Below, piece after piece: positions 16,508 through 25,142 of a stretch of 64,000 nucleotides of DNA. The DNA lies in NCBI RefSeq assembly GCF_000612545.2, contig NZ_CP097800.1:6168501-6232500 (forward strand), given 5' to 3'. Numbering within the stretch: the stretch's first letter is position 1; every line of letters starts with the position of its first letter. This DNA comes from Streptomyces sp. PCS3-D2. Lineage in GTDB: Bacteria > Actinomycetota > Actinomycetes > Streptomycetales > Streptomycetaceae. The notes under the pieces were generated by a model. It ran no database searches. It saw only the letters and a program-made list of their open reading frames with translations, and was not told the origin of the DNA. A program made the position numbers and the translations under genes.

Positions 16508-17311
16508 ATGACCACGACGACACCGCGGACCACGATCCCGGGCGAGCCCGACCCCTGGTCCCCGCCGCCCCGGCCCGCCCACATCCCGCCGCGCCGCCAC
16601 CCCGGCCGCGTCGTGGCCGCCACCCTCTGCCTCGTCCTCGGCGGCGGCCTCGTCGGCGGAGCCGCCCTCACCACCTGGGCCGAACACCGCGCCGCGAACC
16701 GCCCCCTGCCCGCCGACGCCGCCTACCGCAAGGCCGGCTCGCTGTGGCGCGCGGCCCCCGTGGACAGCCTCTTTCCGCCCGTCCTCGCCGGCCCCTCGGC
16801 CGGCCCCGGCGGCGCCGACCGCACCTGGACCCGCGTCGCGCTCGCCCCCGACGCCGACTGCCCCGCCGCCCTGCCCGCCGACTGGCTGGCCGCGGTGGCC
16901 GAGACCGGCTGCACCCGCGTGCTCCGCGCCACCTACACCGACGCCACCCGCAGCGCCCTGATCGCCGTCGGCATGGTCTTCACCCCCGCCGACGGGCCCA
17001 CGATGAGCTCCCTCCGGGGCCGACTCACCGCCCCGCCCGCCTACGGGTTCGCCGACGACCAGCGCGCCGCCTGGGCCGCCTCCGTACGCACCGAGGCCCC
17101 CGTCGTCGTCTATGCCGTCTCCGCCTTCGCCGACGGCCGCCCCCAGGAGGCCCCGCGCCCGGCCGGGGACCTCGTCGCGAAGGGCGCCACGGGCGCCGCC
17201 GCCCAGGCGGGCCTCGGCCACGAGGCCACGGCGGTCGCCGACCGGATCGGGGACGGTCTGGCGGCCCTCGCCGCACCGCCCGTCACCCCAGCCCCGAAGG
17301 CCGCACGATGA
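16508..17311 (+). CDS. Single-pass membrane protein of unknown function
   Basis: A 267-residue protein with a Pro-rich cytoplasmic N-terminus (residues 1-34), one membrane segment (about 35-56, VVAATLCLVLGGGLVGGAAL) and an extracytoplasmic domain of some 210 residues containing two cysteines (CPAALPADW and ETGCTRVL) that could form a disulphide. No family is recognised with confidence. Its stop overlaps the start of the subtilisin gene by four bases (ATGA), so the two proteins are probably made together and may work together at the cell surface. ATG 16508 follows GGGGGCGGAG; the in-frame ATG at 16415 lacks such support. Confidence 0.75.
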   Translation: MTTTTPRTTIPGEPDPWSPPPRPAHIPPRRHPGRVVAATLCLVLGGGLVGGAALTTWAEHRAANRPLPADAAYRKAGSLWRAAPVDSLFPPVLAGPSAGPGGADRTWTRVALAPDADCPAALPADWLAAVAETGCTRVLRATYTDATRSALIAVGMVFTPADGPTMSSLRGRLTAPPAYGFADDQRAAWAASVRTEAPVVVYAVSAFADGRPQEAPRPAGDLVAKGATGAAAQAGLGHEATAVADRIGDGLAALAAPPVTPAPKAAR

Positions 17312-18522
17312 CCCTCGCCGGAGCCTCCGCCCGCGCCCTCCTCCGTGGTGCGGCCGTGCTCGCCGCCGCCGCTCTCCTGGCCACCGCCACCGCCGCCCCG
17401 GCCGCTGCCGACACCATCCGCGACCGCCAGTGGGGGCTCCTGGCCCTGCGCGCCGAGGAGGCCTGGGGCACCACCCGCGGGGACGGCGTGACCGTCGCCG
17501 TCCTCGACACCGGCGTCGACGAGTCCCACCCGGACCTGTCCGGCCAGGTCCTCGCCGGCACCGACCTCATCGGCATGGGCGCCGGCCCCGGCGACCGGGC
17601 CTGGGCCCGCCACGGGACCGCCATGGCGAGCATCATCGCCGGGCACGGGCACGGTCCGAGCCGCAGCCAGGGAGTCCTCGGCGTCGCGCCGCAGGCGCGG
17701 ATCCTGCCCGTACGGGTGATCCTCGAAGAGAGCGACCCGGGCCGGGCCACGGCACGCGAGAGCAAGGGCGGCGCCCTGGCCGAAGGCATCCGCTGGGCCG
17801 CGGACCACGGGGCCGACGTGATCAACCTGTCCCTCGGCGACGACAGCGACTCCGCCCACCACGAGGCGGGCGAGGACGAGGCGGTCCAGTACGCGCTCGC
17901 CAAGGGGGTGGTCGTCGTGGCCTCCGCAGGCAACGGCGGCGAGTCGGGCGACCGCGTCTCCTACCCGGCCGCCTACCCGGGGGTCATCGCCGTGACCGCG
18001 GTCGACCGCCGCGGCCGGAAGGCGAAATTCTCCACGCGCAATTGGTATGCCACCGTGAGCGCCCCCGGAGTCGACGTCGTCATCGCCGACCCGGACCGCT
18101 CCTACTACGAGGGCTGGGGCACCAGCGCCGCCGCCGCCTTCGTCTCCGGAGCGGCGGCCCTGGTCAGGGCCGCGCACCCCGATCTGTCCCCCGCCCAGAT
18201 CAAGAAGCTGCTGGAGGACACCGCCTCCGACTCCCCGGCCGGTGGTCGCGACGACGCCCGCGGCCACGGAATGGTCGATCCCGCAGCCGCCCTCCAGGTC
18301 GCGGACGAGATGCGGCCCGAGGCTGCGGTACCCGCCCCGGCCCCGGCCGCCGCCCGGTACTTCGGCCCGGGCCCCGAGCCGGTCCGCCCGCCGGAGCGCG
18401 GCGCCCGGCTCGGCGCTCCGGCCGCCGCGGCCGCCGGAGCGGTGCTGCTCGTGCTGGCCGCCGTACTGGCCCGGCGCCCGCGACGTGGTCCCCGGGGCGG
18501 CGGCGCGGACCCGGCACAGTAG
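17308..18522 (+). CDS. Membrane-anchored S8 subtilisin-like protease (mycosin-like)
   Basis: A 404-residue serine protease. A signal peptide (1-34) leads into a subtilisin domain with Asp67 (VLDTGVD), His102 (RHGTAMASIIAG), oxyanion Asn209 (ASAGNGG) and Ser273 (GTSAAAAFVSG). A Pro/Ala linker and a C-terminal membrane helix followed by RRPRRG anchor it with the catalytic domain outside. The layout equals that of mycosins, the proteases tied to type VII secretion, but no ESX genes are nearby. The active-site motif has Ala where subtilisins usually have Met/Pro (GTSMAAP), an uncommon variant. It is coupled to the preceding membrane protein gene. Confidence 0.88.
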   Translation: MTLAGASARALLRGAAVLAAAALLATATAAPAAADTIRDRQWGLLALRAEEAWGTTRGDGVTVAVLDTGVDESHPDLSGQVLAGTDLIGMGAGPGDRAWARHGTAMASIIAGHGHGPSRSQGVLGVAPQARILPVRVILEESDPGRATARESKGGALAEGIRWAADHGADVINLSLGDDSDSAHHEAGEDEAVQYALAKGVVVVASAGNGGESGDRVSYPAAYPGVIAVTAVDRRGRKAKFSTRNWYATVSAPGVDVVIADPDRSYYEGWGTSAAAAFVSGAAALVRAAHPDLSPAQIKKLLEDTASDSPAGGRDDARGHGMVDPAAALQVADEMRPEAAVPAPAPAAARYFGPGPEPVRPPERGARLGAPAAAAAGAVLLVLAAVLARRPRRGPRGGGADPAQ

Positions 18523-18534
18523 GGTCGGGTAACT

Positions 18535-19284
18535 GTGGCGAACATGGCGAACAAGAACATTCCCGACCCGGGCTTCTCCGACGACGACGGCTCCGCCGAC
18601 CCCGAGCTGACCGCGGCCCTCGCCGCATGGGCCGAGGACCGCACGCAGGAGCCGCGCGTCCTGGCGGCACTGAAGGGCGCCCGCCTGCTGGTCCCGGTGG
18701 TGGCCGTCCTCGGCGAGGTGGAGACCGACCCGGAGACCGGACTCAAGCGGGAGAAGACCAGCGACATGGCCGTCCCGACCCTGCGGGCGGGGGACCGGCG
18801 GGCCCTGCCGGCCTTCACCTCGATCGCCTCGCTCGCGCTCTGGGACCCGGCCGCCCGGCCGGTGGCCGTCCCGCTGCACCAGGCTCTGGCGGCCGCCGCG
18901 CACGAGAAGGCCGACACCGTCGTGCTGGACCTGGCCGGCCCGGTCGCCTACCAGCTGACCGGGCCTGCGCTGCTCGCGCTCGCCGAGGGCCGCACGGACA
19001 CCGACCCACTGGCCGACCCCGCCGTGCGGGAGGCCGTACGGGCCGCCGTGTCCGCCGAGCCGGCCGTGCGATGCGCCCACCTCGGCCCGGGCGGCGCCGA
19101 CGCTGACGGAACCCTGGCGATCGTGCTGGCCGCCGACGCCCAGGCCCCCGCCGCGGCCCGCCGCGTAGCCGAGGCCCTGGCGGCGGACACCACCCTGCGG
19201 GCCCGCTTGGTGCGCGGCCTCGACCTGGCGCTGCTGCCGCCGGACGCTCCGGTCCCGCCCGGCGAGCCCCTCTACACCCGCTGA
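18535..19284 (+). CDS. SseB-family protein
   Basis: A 249-residue soluble protein resembling SseB, the N-terminal part reading ELTAALAAWAEDRTQEPRVL then ALKGARLLVPVVAVLGEVET, with FTSIASLALWDPAARPVAVP further on; a second, weaker copy follows. SseB proteins lack a settled enzymatic role. Either GTG 18535 or ATG 18544 could be the start; they differ by three residues. A perfect bidirectional hairpin follows. Confidence 0.8.
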   Translation: MANMANKNIPDPGFSDDDGSADPELTAALAAWAEDRTQEPRVLAALKGARLLVPVVAVLGEVETDPETGLKREKTSDMAVPTLRAGDRRALPAFTSIASLALWDPAARPVAVPLHQALAAAAHEKADTVVLDLAGPVAYQLTGPALLALAEGRTDTDPLADPAVREAVRAAVSAEPAVRCAHLGPGGADADGTLAIVLAADAQAPAAARRVAEALAADTTLRARLVRGLDLALLPPDAPVPPGEPLYTR

Positions 19285-19289
19285 ACGAC

Positions 19290-19331
19290 GCGGGAGGGGC
19301 GGGCCGTGTCGTCACGGCCCGCCCCTCCCGC
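19290..19331. terminator. Bidirectional hairpin terminator between convergent genes
   Basis: GCGGGAGGGGCGGGCCGTG (19290-19308) pairs perfectly with 19313-19331 around TCGT, a 19-pair stem between the SseB and DUF1844 stops. Confidence 0.85.
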
Positions 19332-19349
19332 GTGGTGCTCGTCCCCGGA

Positions 19350-19727
19350 TCAGCCGAAGACGGGACCGGTGAACTTCTCGCCCGGGCCCTGGCCCGGCTC
19401 GTCCGGGACGACCGAGGCCTCGCGGAAGGCCAGCTGGAGCGACTTCAGACCGTCGCGCAGCGGGGCGGCGTGGAAGGAGCTGATCTCGGTGGCGCTCGCG
19501 GTGACGAGTCCGGCCAGGGCTGTGATCAGCTTGCGGGCCTCGTCGAGGTCCTTGTGCTCGGAGTCCGGCTTGTCCAGGCCCAGGTTGACCGCCGCGGCGC
19601 TCAGCAGGTGCACGGCCACCGTCGTGATCACCTCGACGGCGGGCACGTCCGCGATGTCGCGGGTCATGGCGTCGTAGTCGGGGGCGCCGTCGGCAGCGGG
19701 GTCGGTGGAGGGTGTCGCGTCAGTCAT
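19350..19727 (-). CDS. DUF1844 domain protein
   Basis: A 125-residue protein of the DUF1844 family, with ADVPAVEVITTVAVHLLSAA and LGLDKPDSEHKDLDEARKLI, both typical. No biochemical role is established; in actinobacteria the gene is commonly found beside infC, as here, where it is divergent from that operon. ATG 19727 is chosen over the three-codon longer frame because a GTGGGG stretch lies just before it. Confidence 0.85.
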   Translation of the reverse strand: MTDATPSTDPAADGAPDYDAMTRDIADVPAVEVITTVAVHLLSAAAVNLGLDKPDSEHKDLDEARKLITALAGLVTASATEISSFHAAPLRDGLKSLQLAFREASVVPDEPGQGPGEKFTGPVFG

Positions 19728-19767
19728 GAGCCCCACGATATGCCGTGCGGCGGGCTTGCAACGCGGG

Positions 19768-19776
19768 TGCTAGTAT
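19768..19776 (+). promoter_or_regulatory. Candidate extended -10 promoter of infC-rpmI-rplT
   Basis: TGC-TAGTAT forms an extended -10 element (TGn then TAGTAT 19771-19776). No good -35 box is visible at 17 bases upstream, which is compatible with an extended -10. Transcription would begin near 19783, leaving a leader of about 290 bases before infC. Confidence 0.5.
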
Positions 19777-19782
19777 GTACAT

Positions 19783-20075
19783 CGACCGGCCGGATGCCAT
19801 GGTGTCCGGCCCACAAGTGGAGGCTCCGTTCTCCCACCTGACCGCCTTCCGGGGCGGCGGGTCACCGGTCAGGCGGCATCCATCGTTCCGTACGGACGAT
19901 GGAAAGCCGCCCGAGTCTGCGCCCCGCGTGCTGCATGCGGCGGTGCTCCGGTCGTTTTGGAGCCCCTGCCTGTGCCCGGCGGGGCTTTTTCATTCTCCCG
20001 CTGTGGTCGGTCTGACGGAAATACACGTCAGCGGCTGTCTGCCAGGCAGTCGTGTGGTGCTACCGAGGAGGATCC
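19783..20075 (+). ncRNA. Structured infC leader RNA with internal intrinsic terminator
   Basis: The leader holds successive hairpins: GGCCGGA / TCCGGCC (19788-19811), CCTGACCG / CGGTCAGG (about 19838-19874), and CCATCGT / ACGATGG (about 19879-19901). It then has a true intrinsic terminator, AGCCCC-13-GGGGCT followed by five T (19961-19990). infC begins about 86 bases later. This is a transcription-attenuation arrangement; in other bacteria this operon is feedback-controlled by L20 or by attenuation. The sensing element here is not identified. No ORF longer than the window noise explains the region. Confidence 0.6.
19961..19990 (+). terminator. Intrinsic terminator (attenuator) in the infC leader
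   Basis: The stem AGCCCC / GGGGCT is extended by GCC / GGC past one bulged base and followed by TTTTT and a T-rich stretch. It is one of the few U-tract terminators in the window, and it lies inside a transcript rather than at its end. Confidence 0.7.
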
Positions 20076-20765
20076 ATCAGCACCGAGCCCCGCATCAACG
20101 ACCGGATTCGCGTTCCCGAGGTACGACTCGTCGGTCCCAGCGGCGAGCAGGTCGGCATCGTGCCGCTTGCCAAGGCGCTTGAGCTGGCACAGGAGTACGA
20201 CCTCGACCTGGTCGAGGTCGCGGCGTCCGCACGCCCGCCGGTCTGCAAGCTCATGGACTACGGCAAGTTCAAGTACGAGTCGGCCATGAAGGCCCGTGAG
20301 GCGCGCAAGAACCAGGCGCACACGGTCATCAAGGAAATGAAGCTCCGGCCGAAGATCGACCCGCACGACTACGACACCAAGAAGGGTCACGTCGTTCGGT
20401 TCCTCAAGCAGGGCGACAAGGTCAAGATCACGATCATGTTCCGTGGTCGCGAGCAGTCCCGGCCGGAACTCGGCTACCGACTGCTGCAGCGTCTCGCTTC
20501 GGACGTCGAGGAGCTCGGCTTCATCGAGTCGAACCCGAAGCAGGACGGGCGAAACATGATCATGGTCCTCGGTCCGCACAAGAAGAAGACCGAGGCCATG
20601 GCCGAAGCCCGCGAGGCGCAGGCCGCACGCAAGGCCGAGCGCCAGGGCGCCGCCGCCGCCGACGAAGCGACTCCCTCCCAGGAGGCCGCCCCGGTCGAGG
20701 CGACGGACGCCAAGGATGCCAAGGTCACCGAGGCCGACGCCGGTGAGGCGAACGCCGAGGCCTGA
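20076..20765 (+). CDS. infC: Translation initiation factor IF-3, starting at ATC
   Basis: A 229-residue IF-3. It binds the 30S subunit and proofreads the start codon and initiator tRNA. The N-domain ([20 protein letters not shown]), Lys-rich linker ([16 protein letters not shown]) and C-domain ([31 protein letters not shown]) are intact. About 45 extra acidic, Ala-rich C-terminal residues follow, usual for Streptomyces. The conserved protein begins [10 protein letters not shown], the ATC codon at 20076 lies four bases after GAGGAGGA (20065-20072), and the only upstream in-frame alternative (GTG 20052) would bury that site inside the gene. An AUC/AUU start is a known autoregulatory trait of infC. 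Confidence 0.93.
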   Translation: MSTEPRINDRIRVPEVRLVGPSGEQVGIVPLAKALELAQEYDLDLVEVAASARPPVCKLMDYGKFKYESAMKAREARKNQAHTVIKEMKLRPKIDPHDYDTKKGHVVRFLKQGDKVKITIMFRGREQSRPELGYRLLQRLASDVEELGFIESNPKQDGRNMIMVLGPHKKKTEAMAEAREAQAARKAERQGAAAADEATPSQEAAPVEATDAKDAKVTEADAGEANAEA

Positions 20766-20803
20766 TTCCGAGGCACCTGTCTCGAATCACCTACACACCA
20801 TGA

Positions 20804-20844
20804 CGCTCCCCCGAGCCGGTCCGGTGCGGACCGGCGAGGGAGCG
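20804..20844 (+). promoter_or_regulatory. Long hairpin in the infC-rpmI spacer
   Basis: CGCTCCC (20804-20810) pairs with GGGAGCG (20838-20844), and CCGGTCCG with CGGACCGG inside, with a small loop. It may adjust relative expression of rpmI/rplT, act as a processing site, or bind L20; it lacks a U-tract. Confidence 0.5.
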
Positions 20845-20869
20845 CCACCGACGAGGAGATAACGGCGCC

Positions 20870-21064
20870 ATGCCGAAGAACAAGACGCACAGCGGTACCA
20901 AGAAGCGTTTCAAGGTCACCGGCTCCGGCAAGGTGCTCCGCGAGCGCGCCGGCAAGCGCCACCTGCTCGAGCACAAGTCGTCCCGCCTGACCCGTCGCCT
21001 CACCGGCAACGCGGAGATGGCTCCCGGCGACGCCGCGAAGATCAAGAAGCTTCTCGGCATCTGA
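20870..21064 (+). CDS. rpmI: Ribosomal protein bL35
   Basis: A 64-residue bL35 of the large ribosomal subunit, full length, with the conserved [20 protein letters not shown] start and [16 protein letters not shown] core. It lies between infC and rplT in the usual order. GAGGAG sits some ten bases ahead of ATG. The spacers on both sides hold hairpins sharing CGCTCCC / GGGAGCG arms. Confidence 0.97.
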   Translation: MPKNKTHSGTKKRFKVTGSGKVLRERAGKRHLLEHKSSRLTRRLTGNAEMAPGDAAKIKKLLGI

Positions 21065-21069
21065 CACCT

Positions 21070-21091
21070 CCGCTCCCCCTGCCGGGAGCGG
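21070..21091 (+). promoter_or_regulatory. Hairpin in the rpmI-rplT spacer
   Basis: CCGCTCCC (21070-21077) and GGGAGCGG (21084-21091) form an eight-pair stem just after the rpmI stop. It repeats the arm sequence of the hairpin at 20804-20844. Confidence 0.45.
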
Positions 21092-21170
21092 AAGCATGTC
21101 GAGACCGGGACCCCATCGAATTTCCGGGTCGTGTGAAGACACCCACGGCCCCGCTACAAGGAGTTAAAAA

Positions 21171-21557
21171 GTGGCACGCGTCAAGCGGGCAGTAAACGCC
21201 CACAAGAAGCGCCGGGCGATCCTCGAGGCGGCCTCCGGCTACCGCGGTCAGCGTTCGCGCCTGTACCGCAAGGCCAAGGAGCAGGTCACCCACTCGCTGG
21301 TCTACAACTTCAACGACCGCAAGAAGCGCAAGGGCGACTTCCGTCAGCTGTGGATCCAGCGCATCAACGCCGCTGCCCGCCAGAACGGCATGACGTACAA
21401 CCGCCTCATCCAGGGTCTGAAGGCCGCCAACATCGAGGTGGACCGCAAGATCCTCGCGGAGCTGGCCGTCAACGACGCCAACGCGTTCGCCGCCCTCGTC
21501 GAGGTCGCGCAGAAGGCGCTCCCGGCCGACGTCAACGCCCCCAAGGCCGCTGCCTAA
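21171..21557 (+). CDS. rplT: Ribosomal protein bL20
   Basis: A 128-residue bL20, an early 23S rRNA-binding assembly protein, full length ([20 protein letters not shown], then [20 protein letters not shown]). In several bacteria it also represses its own operon by binding mRNA structures that mimic its rRNA site. The start is GTG 21171 with AAGGAG at 21155-21160. Two stacked hairpins follow. Confidence 0.97.
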   Translation: MARVKRAVNAHKKRRAILEAASGYRGQRSRLYRKAKEQVTHSLVYNFNDRKKRKGDFRQLWIQRINAAARQNGMTYNRLIQGLKAANIEVDRKILAELAVNDANAFAALVEVAQKALPADVNAPKAAA

Positions 21558-21591
21558 GGGCTAGCCGGCCCGCGATCACGCGGCCGGCCCC

Positions 21592-21625
21592 CACGGACCC
21601 GCAGGCATTCGCCTGCGGGTCCGTG
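21592..21625 (+). terminator. Terminator of the infC-rpmI-rplT operon
   Basis: CACGGACCCGCAGGC (21592-21606) and its exact complement (21611-21625) form a 15-pair stem with loop ATTC, then TGCTTT. An additional imperfect G/C hairpin precedes it at about 21564-21589. Confidence 0.85.
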
Positions 21626-21702
21626 TGCTTTCGCCCCGCACCACGTCCGCCCGCCGGCCGCGCCCGCGCGCGCTCCGGAACCCCGAGAGAGAACCGCAGA
21701 CC

Positions 21703-22563
21703 ATGGCTACCCCCGCCGAGCTGATCTCCCCCCGATCCCCGCGGGTGGCCGCCGCCAGGCGACTGGCGCGGCGCAACTTCCGCACCAAGGAGCGCCGGTT
21801 CATCGCCGAGGGCCCGCAGGCGGTCCGCGAGGCCGTCGAGCACCGCGGTCCCACGGGCGCCCCGACCCTGATCGAGCTGTTCGCCACCGTCGAGGCCGCC
21901 GAGCGCCATCCCGAGATCATCGGCGCGGCCCTGGACGCGGGGGCCCGTGTGCACCACGCCTCCGACGAGGTGCTCGCCGAGGTCTCCCAGACCGTCACCC
22001 CCCAGGGGATCGTGGGCGTCTGCCACTTCCTCGACTCGCCCTTCGAGGAGATCCTCAAGGCCGGGCCCAAACTCGTTGCCGTCCTCGCGCACGTGCGCGA
22101 CCCCGGCAACGCGGGTACGGTGCTGCGCTGCGCGGACGCCGCCGGGGCCGACGCGGTGGTGCTGACCGACGCCTCCGTGGACCTCTACAACCCCAAGTCC
22201 GTACGGGCCTCCGTGGGCTCCCTCTTCCACCTGCCGGTCGCCGTCGGTGTCCCGGTGGAGCAGGCCGTCGCGGGGTTGCGCGCCGCCGGCGTACGGATCC
22301 TCGCAGCCGACGGGGCCGGCGAGGACGACCTCGACGCCGAACTGGACGCCGGCACCATGGGCGGCCCCTCCGCCTGGGTGTTCGGCAACGAGGCCTGGGG
22401 CCTTCCGGAGGAGACCCGGGCGCTCGCGGACGCCGTCGTACGGGTCCCGATCCACGGGAAGGCGGAGAGTCTGAACCTGGCGACGGCCGCCGCCGTGTGT
22501 CTCTACGCGTCCGCGCGTGCACAGCGGGCGCCCGGAGGGTGCCGCTCCGTGACCCCCAGCTAG
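21703..22563 (+). CDS. TrmH/SpoU-family RNA methyltransferase
   Basis: A 286-residue SPOUT-class 2'-O-ribose methyltransferase. An N-terminal substrate-binding domain (LARRNFRTKERRFIAEGPQA) precedes the knotted catalytic domain, with motif 1 VRDPGNAGTVLRCADAAG, motif 2 VFGNEAWGLPEE and motif 3 GKAESLNLATAAAV. It probably methylates 23S rRNA or tRNA; the target is unknown. The placement after rplT is common in actinobacteria. ATG 21703 starts the conserved domain; the extra in-frame codons back to 21625 lie in the terminator region. Confidence 0.87.
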   Translation: MATPAELISPRSPRVAAARRLARRNFRTKERRFIAEGPQAVREAVEHRGPTGAPTLIELFATVEAAERHPEIIGAALDAGARVHHASDEVLAEVSQTVTPQGIVGVCHFLDSPFEEILKAGPKLVAVLAHVRDPGNAGTVLRCADAAGADAVVLTDASVDLYNPKSVRASVGSLFHLPVAVGVPVEQAVAGLRAAGVRILAADGAGEDDLDAELDAGTMGGPSAWVFGNEAWGLPEETRALADAVVRVPIHGKAESLNLATAAAVCLYASARAQRAPGGCRSVTPS

Positions 22564-22619
22564 TAGTGTGGCGGCCCGGGGGGCCCACTGCGCTACTCGG
22601 AGATGTGGGGTACGGGGAC

Positions 22620-23861
22620 ATGACCGTCGGTACGAACAGCTGGCCCGGAGCCGCGGACGCGGCCGAGGAGCCGTTCCTGGACGCCCTCGACCCTCCGGTC
22701 GCGGCCGCCGACGGGCTGTGCGGCGTACCGCCCCAGGCGGTGGACTCGGGCCGCGCCCGCGCCGCCCGGCCCGTGGTCCCCGCCGCGCGGGAGGCCGCCG
22801 AGGTCCCGGGCGCCGGACTCGGCTTCGAGGTGGACCCGGACCACCTGCCCGACGGGCTCGTCGTCGCCGACGACACCGGCCGGGTGGTCTGCTTCAACGC
22901 GGCCGCCGCGCGGATCACCGCTCTGGCGCCGCAGGAGGCGCTCGGCGCCCCCATCGACCGGGCCCTCCCGCTGGAAGACCTCGAAGGGCGCCGCTGGTGG
23001 GCGCTGACGGACCCGTACGGAGGCCTCGCCACCCGCCGCGGCCAGCCCGAGCGGAACCTGCTGCTTCCCGGCGGCCGGGAGGTGCTCGTCTCGGCCAGCT
23101 ACATCCGCACCCACCCCACCGGCCCGGTCCGCCGGCTCGTCGTCACCCTGCGCGGCACCGAGGCCCGCCGCCGCACCGAACGCAGCCACGCCGAGCTGAT
23201 CGCGACGGTGGCCCACGAGCTGCGCTCCCCGCTGACCTCCGTCAAGGGGTTCACCGCGACCCTGCTCGCCAAGTGGGAGCGGTTCACCGACGACCAGAAG
23301 CGGCTGATGCTGGAGACCGTCGACGCCGACGCCAACCGGGTCACCCGACTCATCGCCGAGCTCCTCGACATCTCGCGCATCGACTCCGGCCGCCTGGAGG
23401 TGCGCCGCCAGCCGGTCGACATCGCCACCGCGGTGGGCCGCCACGTACAGGCGCTCACCGCGAACGGCCAGGCGCCCGAGCGCTTCCTCGTCAGCATCAG
23501 CCGTCCGCTCCCCGACCTATGGGCCGATCCGGACAAGATCGACCAGATCCTCGGCAACCTCCTCGAAAATGCGGTGCGCCACGGCGAGGGAACGGTCACC
23601 ATCGGGGTGTCGCCGCATGAGAAGGGAACCGCCGTCACCGTGTCCGACGAAGGCCCCGGGATTCCCGAGGAGTCGATGGCCCGCGTCTTCACCCGCTTCT
23701 GGCGGGGGAGCAAGCGCGGAGGCACCGGCCTGGGCCTCTACATCGTCAAGGGCATCGTCGAGGCGCACGGCGGCACCATCACGGTCGGCCGCGGCCCCGG
23801 CGGCGGCGCCGAGTTCCGATTTATCCTGCCCGTGAGCGCCCCGGCCTACCTCACGCAGTAG
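22620..23861 (+). CDS. Soluble PAS-domain sensor histidine kinase
   Basis: A 413-residue histidine kinase. A PAS domain spans about residues 75-180 (LPDGLVVADDTGRVVCFNAA). The HisKA helix carries phospho-acceptor His199 in VAHELRSPLTSVKGF. The ATPase domain has the N box NLLENAVRHG, G1 DEGPGIP, the F box and G2 GGTGLGLYIVKG. No hydrophobic segment is visible, so it is predicted cytoplasmic. No response-regulator gene is adjacent, making it an orphan kinase. ATG 22620 follows GGGGTACGGGGA and begins the recognisable protein; the open frame to 22497 overlaps the methyltransferase gene. Confidence 0.88.
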   Translation: MTVGTNSWPGAADAAEEPFLDALDPPVAAADGLCGVPPQAVDSGRARAARPVVPAAREAAEVPGAGLGFEVDPDHLPDGLVVADDTGRVVCFNAAAARITALAPQEALGAPIDRALPLEDLEGRRWWALTDPYGGLATRRGQPERNLLLPGGREVLVSASYIRTHPTGPVRRLVVTLRGTEARRRTERSHAELIATVAHELRSPLTSVKGFTATLLAKWERFTDDQKRLMLETVDADANRVTRLIAELLDISRIDSGRLEVRRQPVDIATAVGRHVQALTANGQAPERFLVSISRPLPDLWADPDKIDQILGNLLENAVRHGEGTVTIGVSPHEKGTAVTVSDEGPGIPEESMARVFTRFWRGSKRGGTGLGLYIVKGIVEAHGGTITVGRGPGGGAEFRFILPVSAPAYLTQ

Positions 23862-23870
23862 TCCTGCTGA

Positions 23871-25141
<1,271 letters not shown>

Positions 25142-25142
<1 letters not shown>

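Noticed and set aside
16202-17221. An N-terminal extension of the D-threonine-aldolase-like enzyme
   Set aside because: The extra residues are low-complexity Gly/Arg shadow sequence opposite the membrane-protein gene; the enzyme domain begins at ATG 16201.
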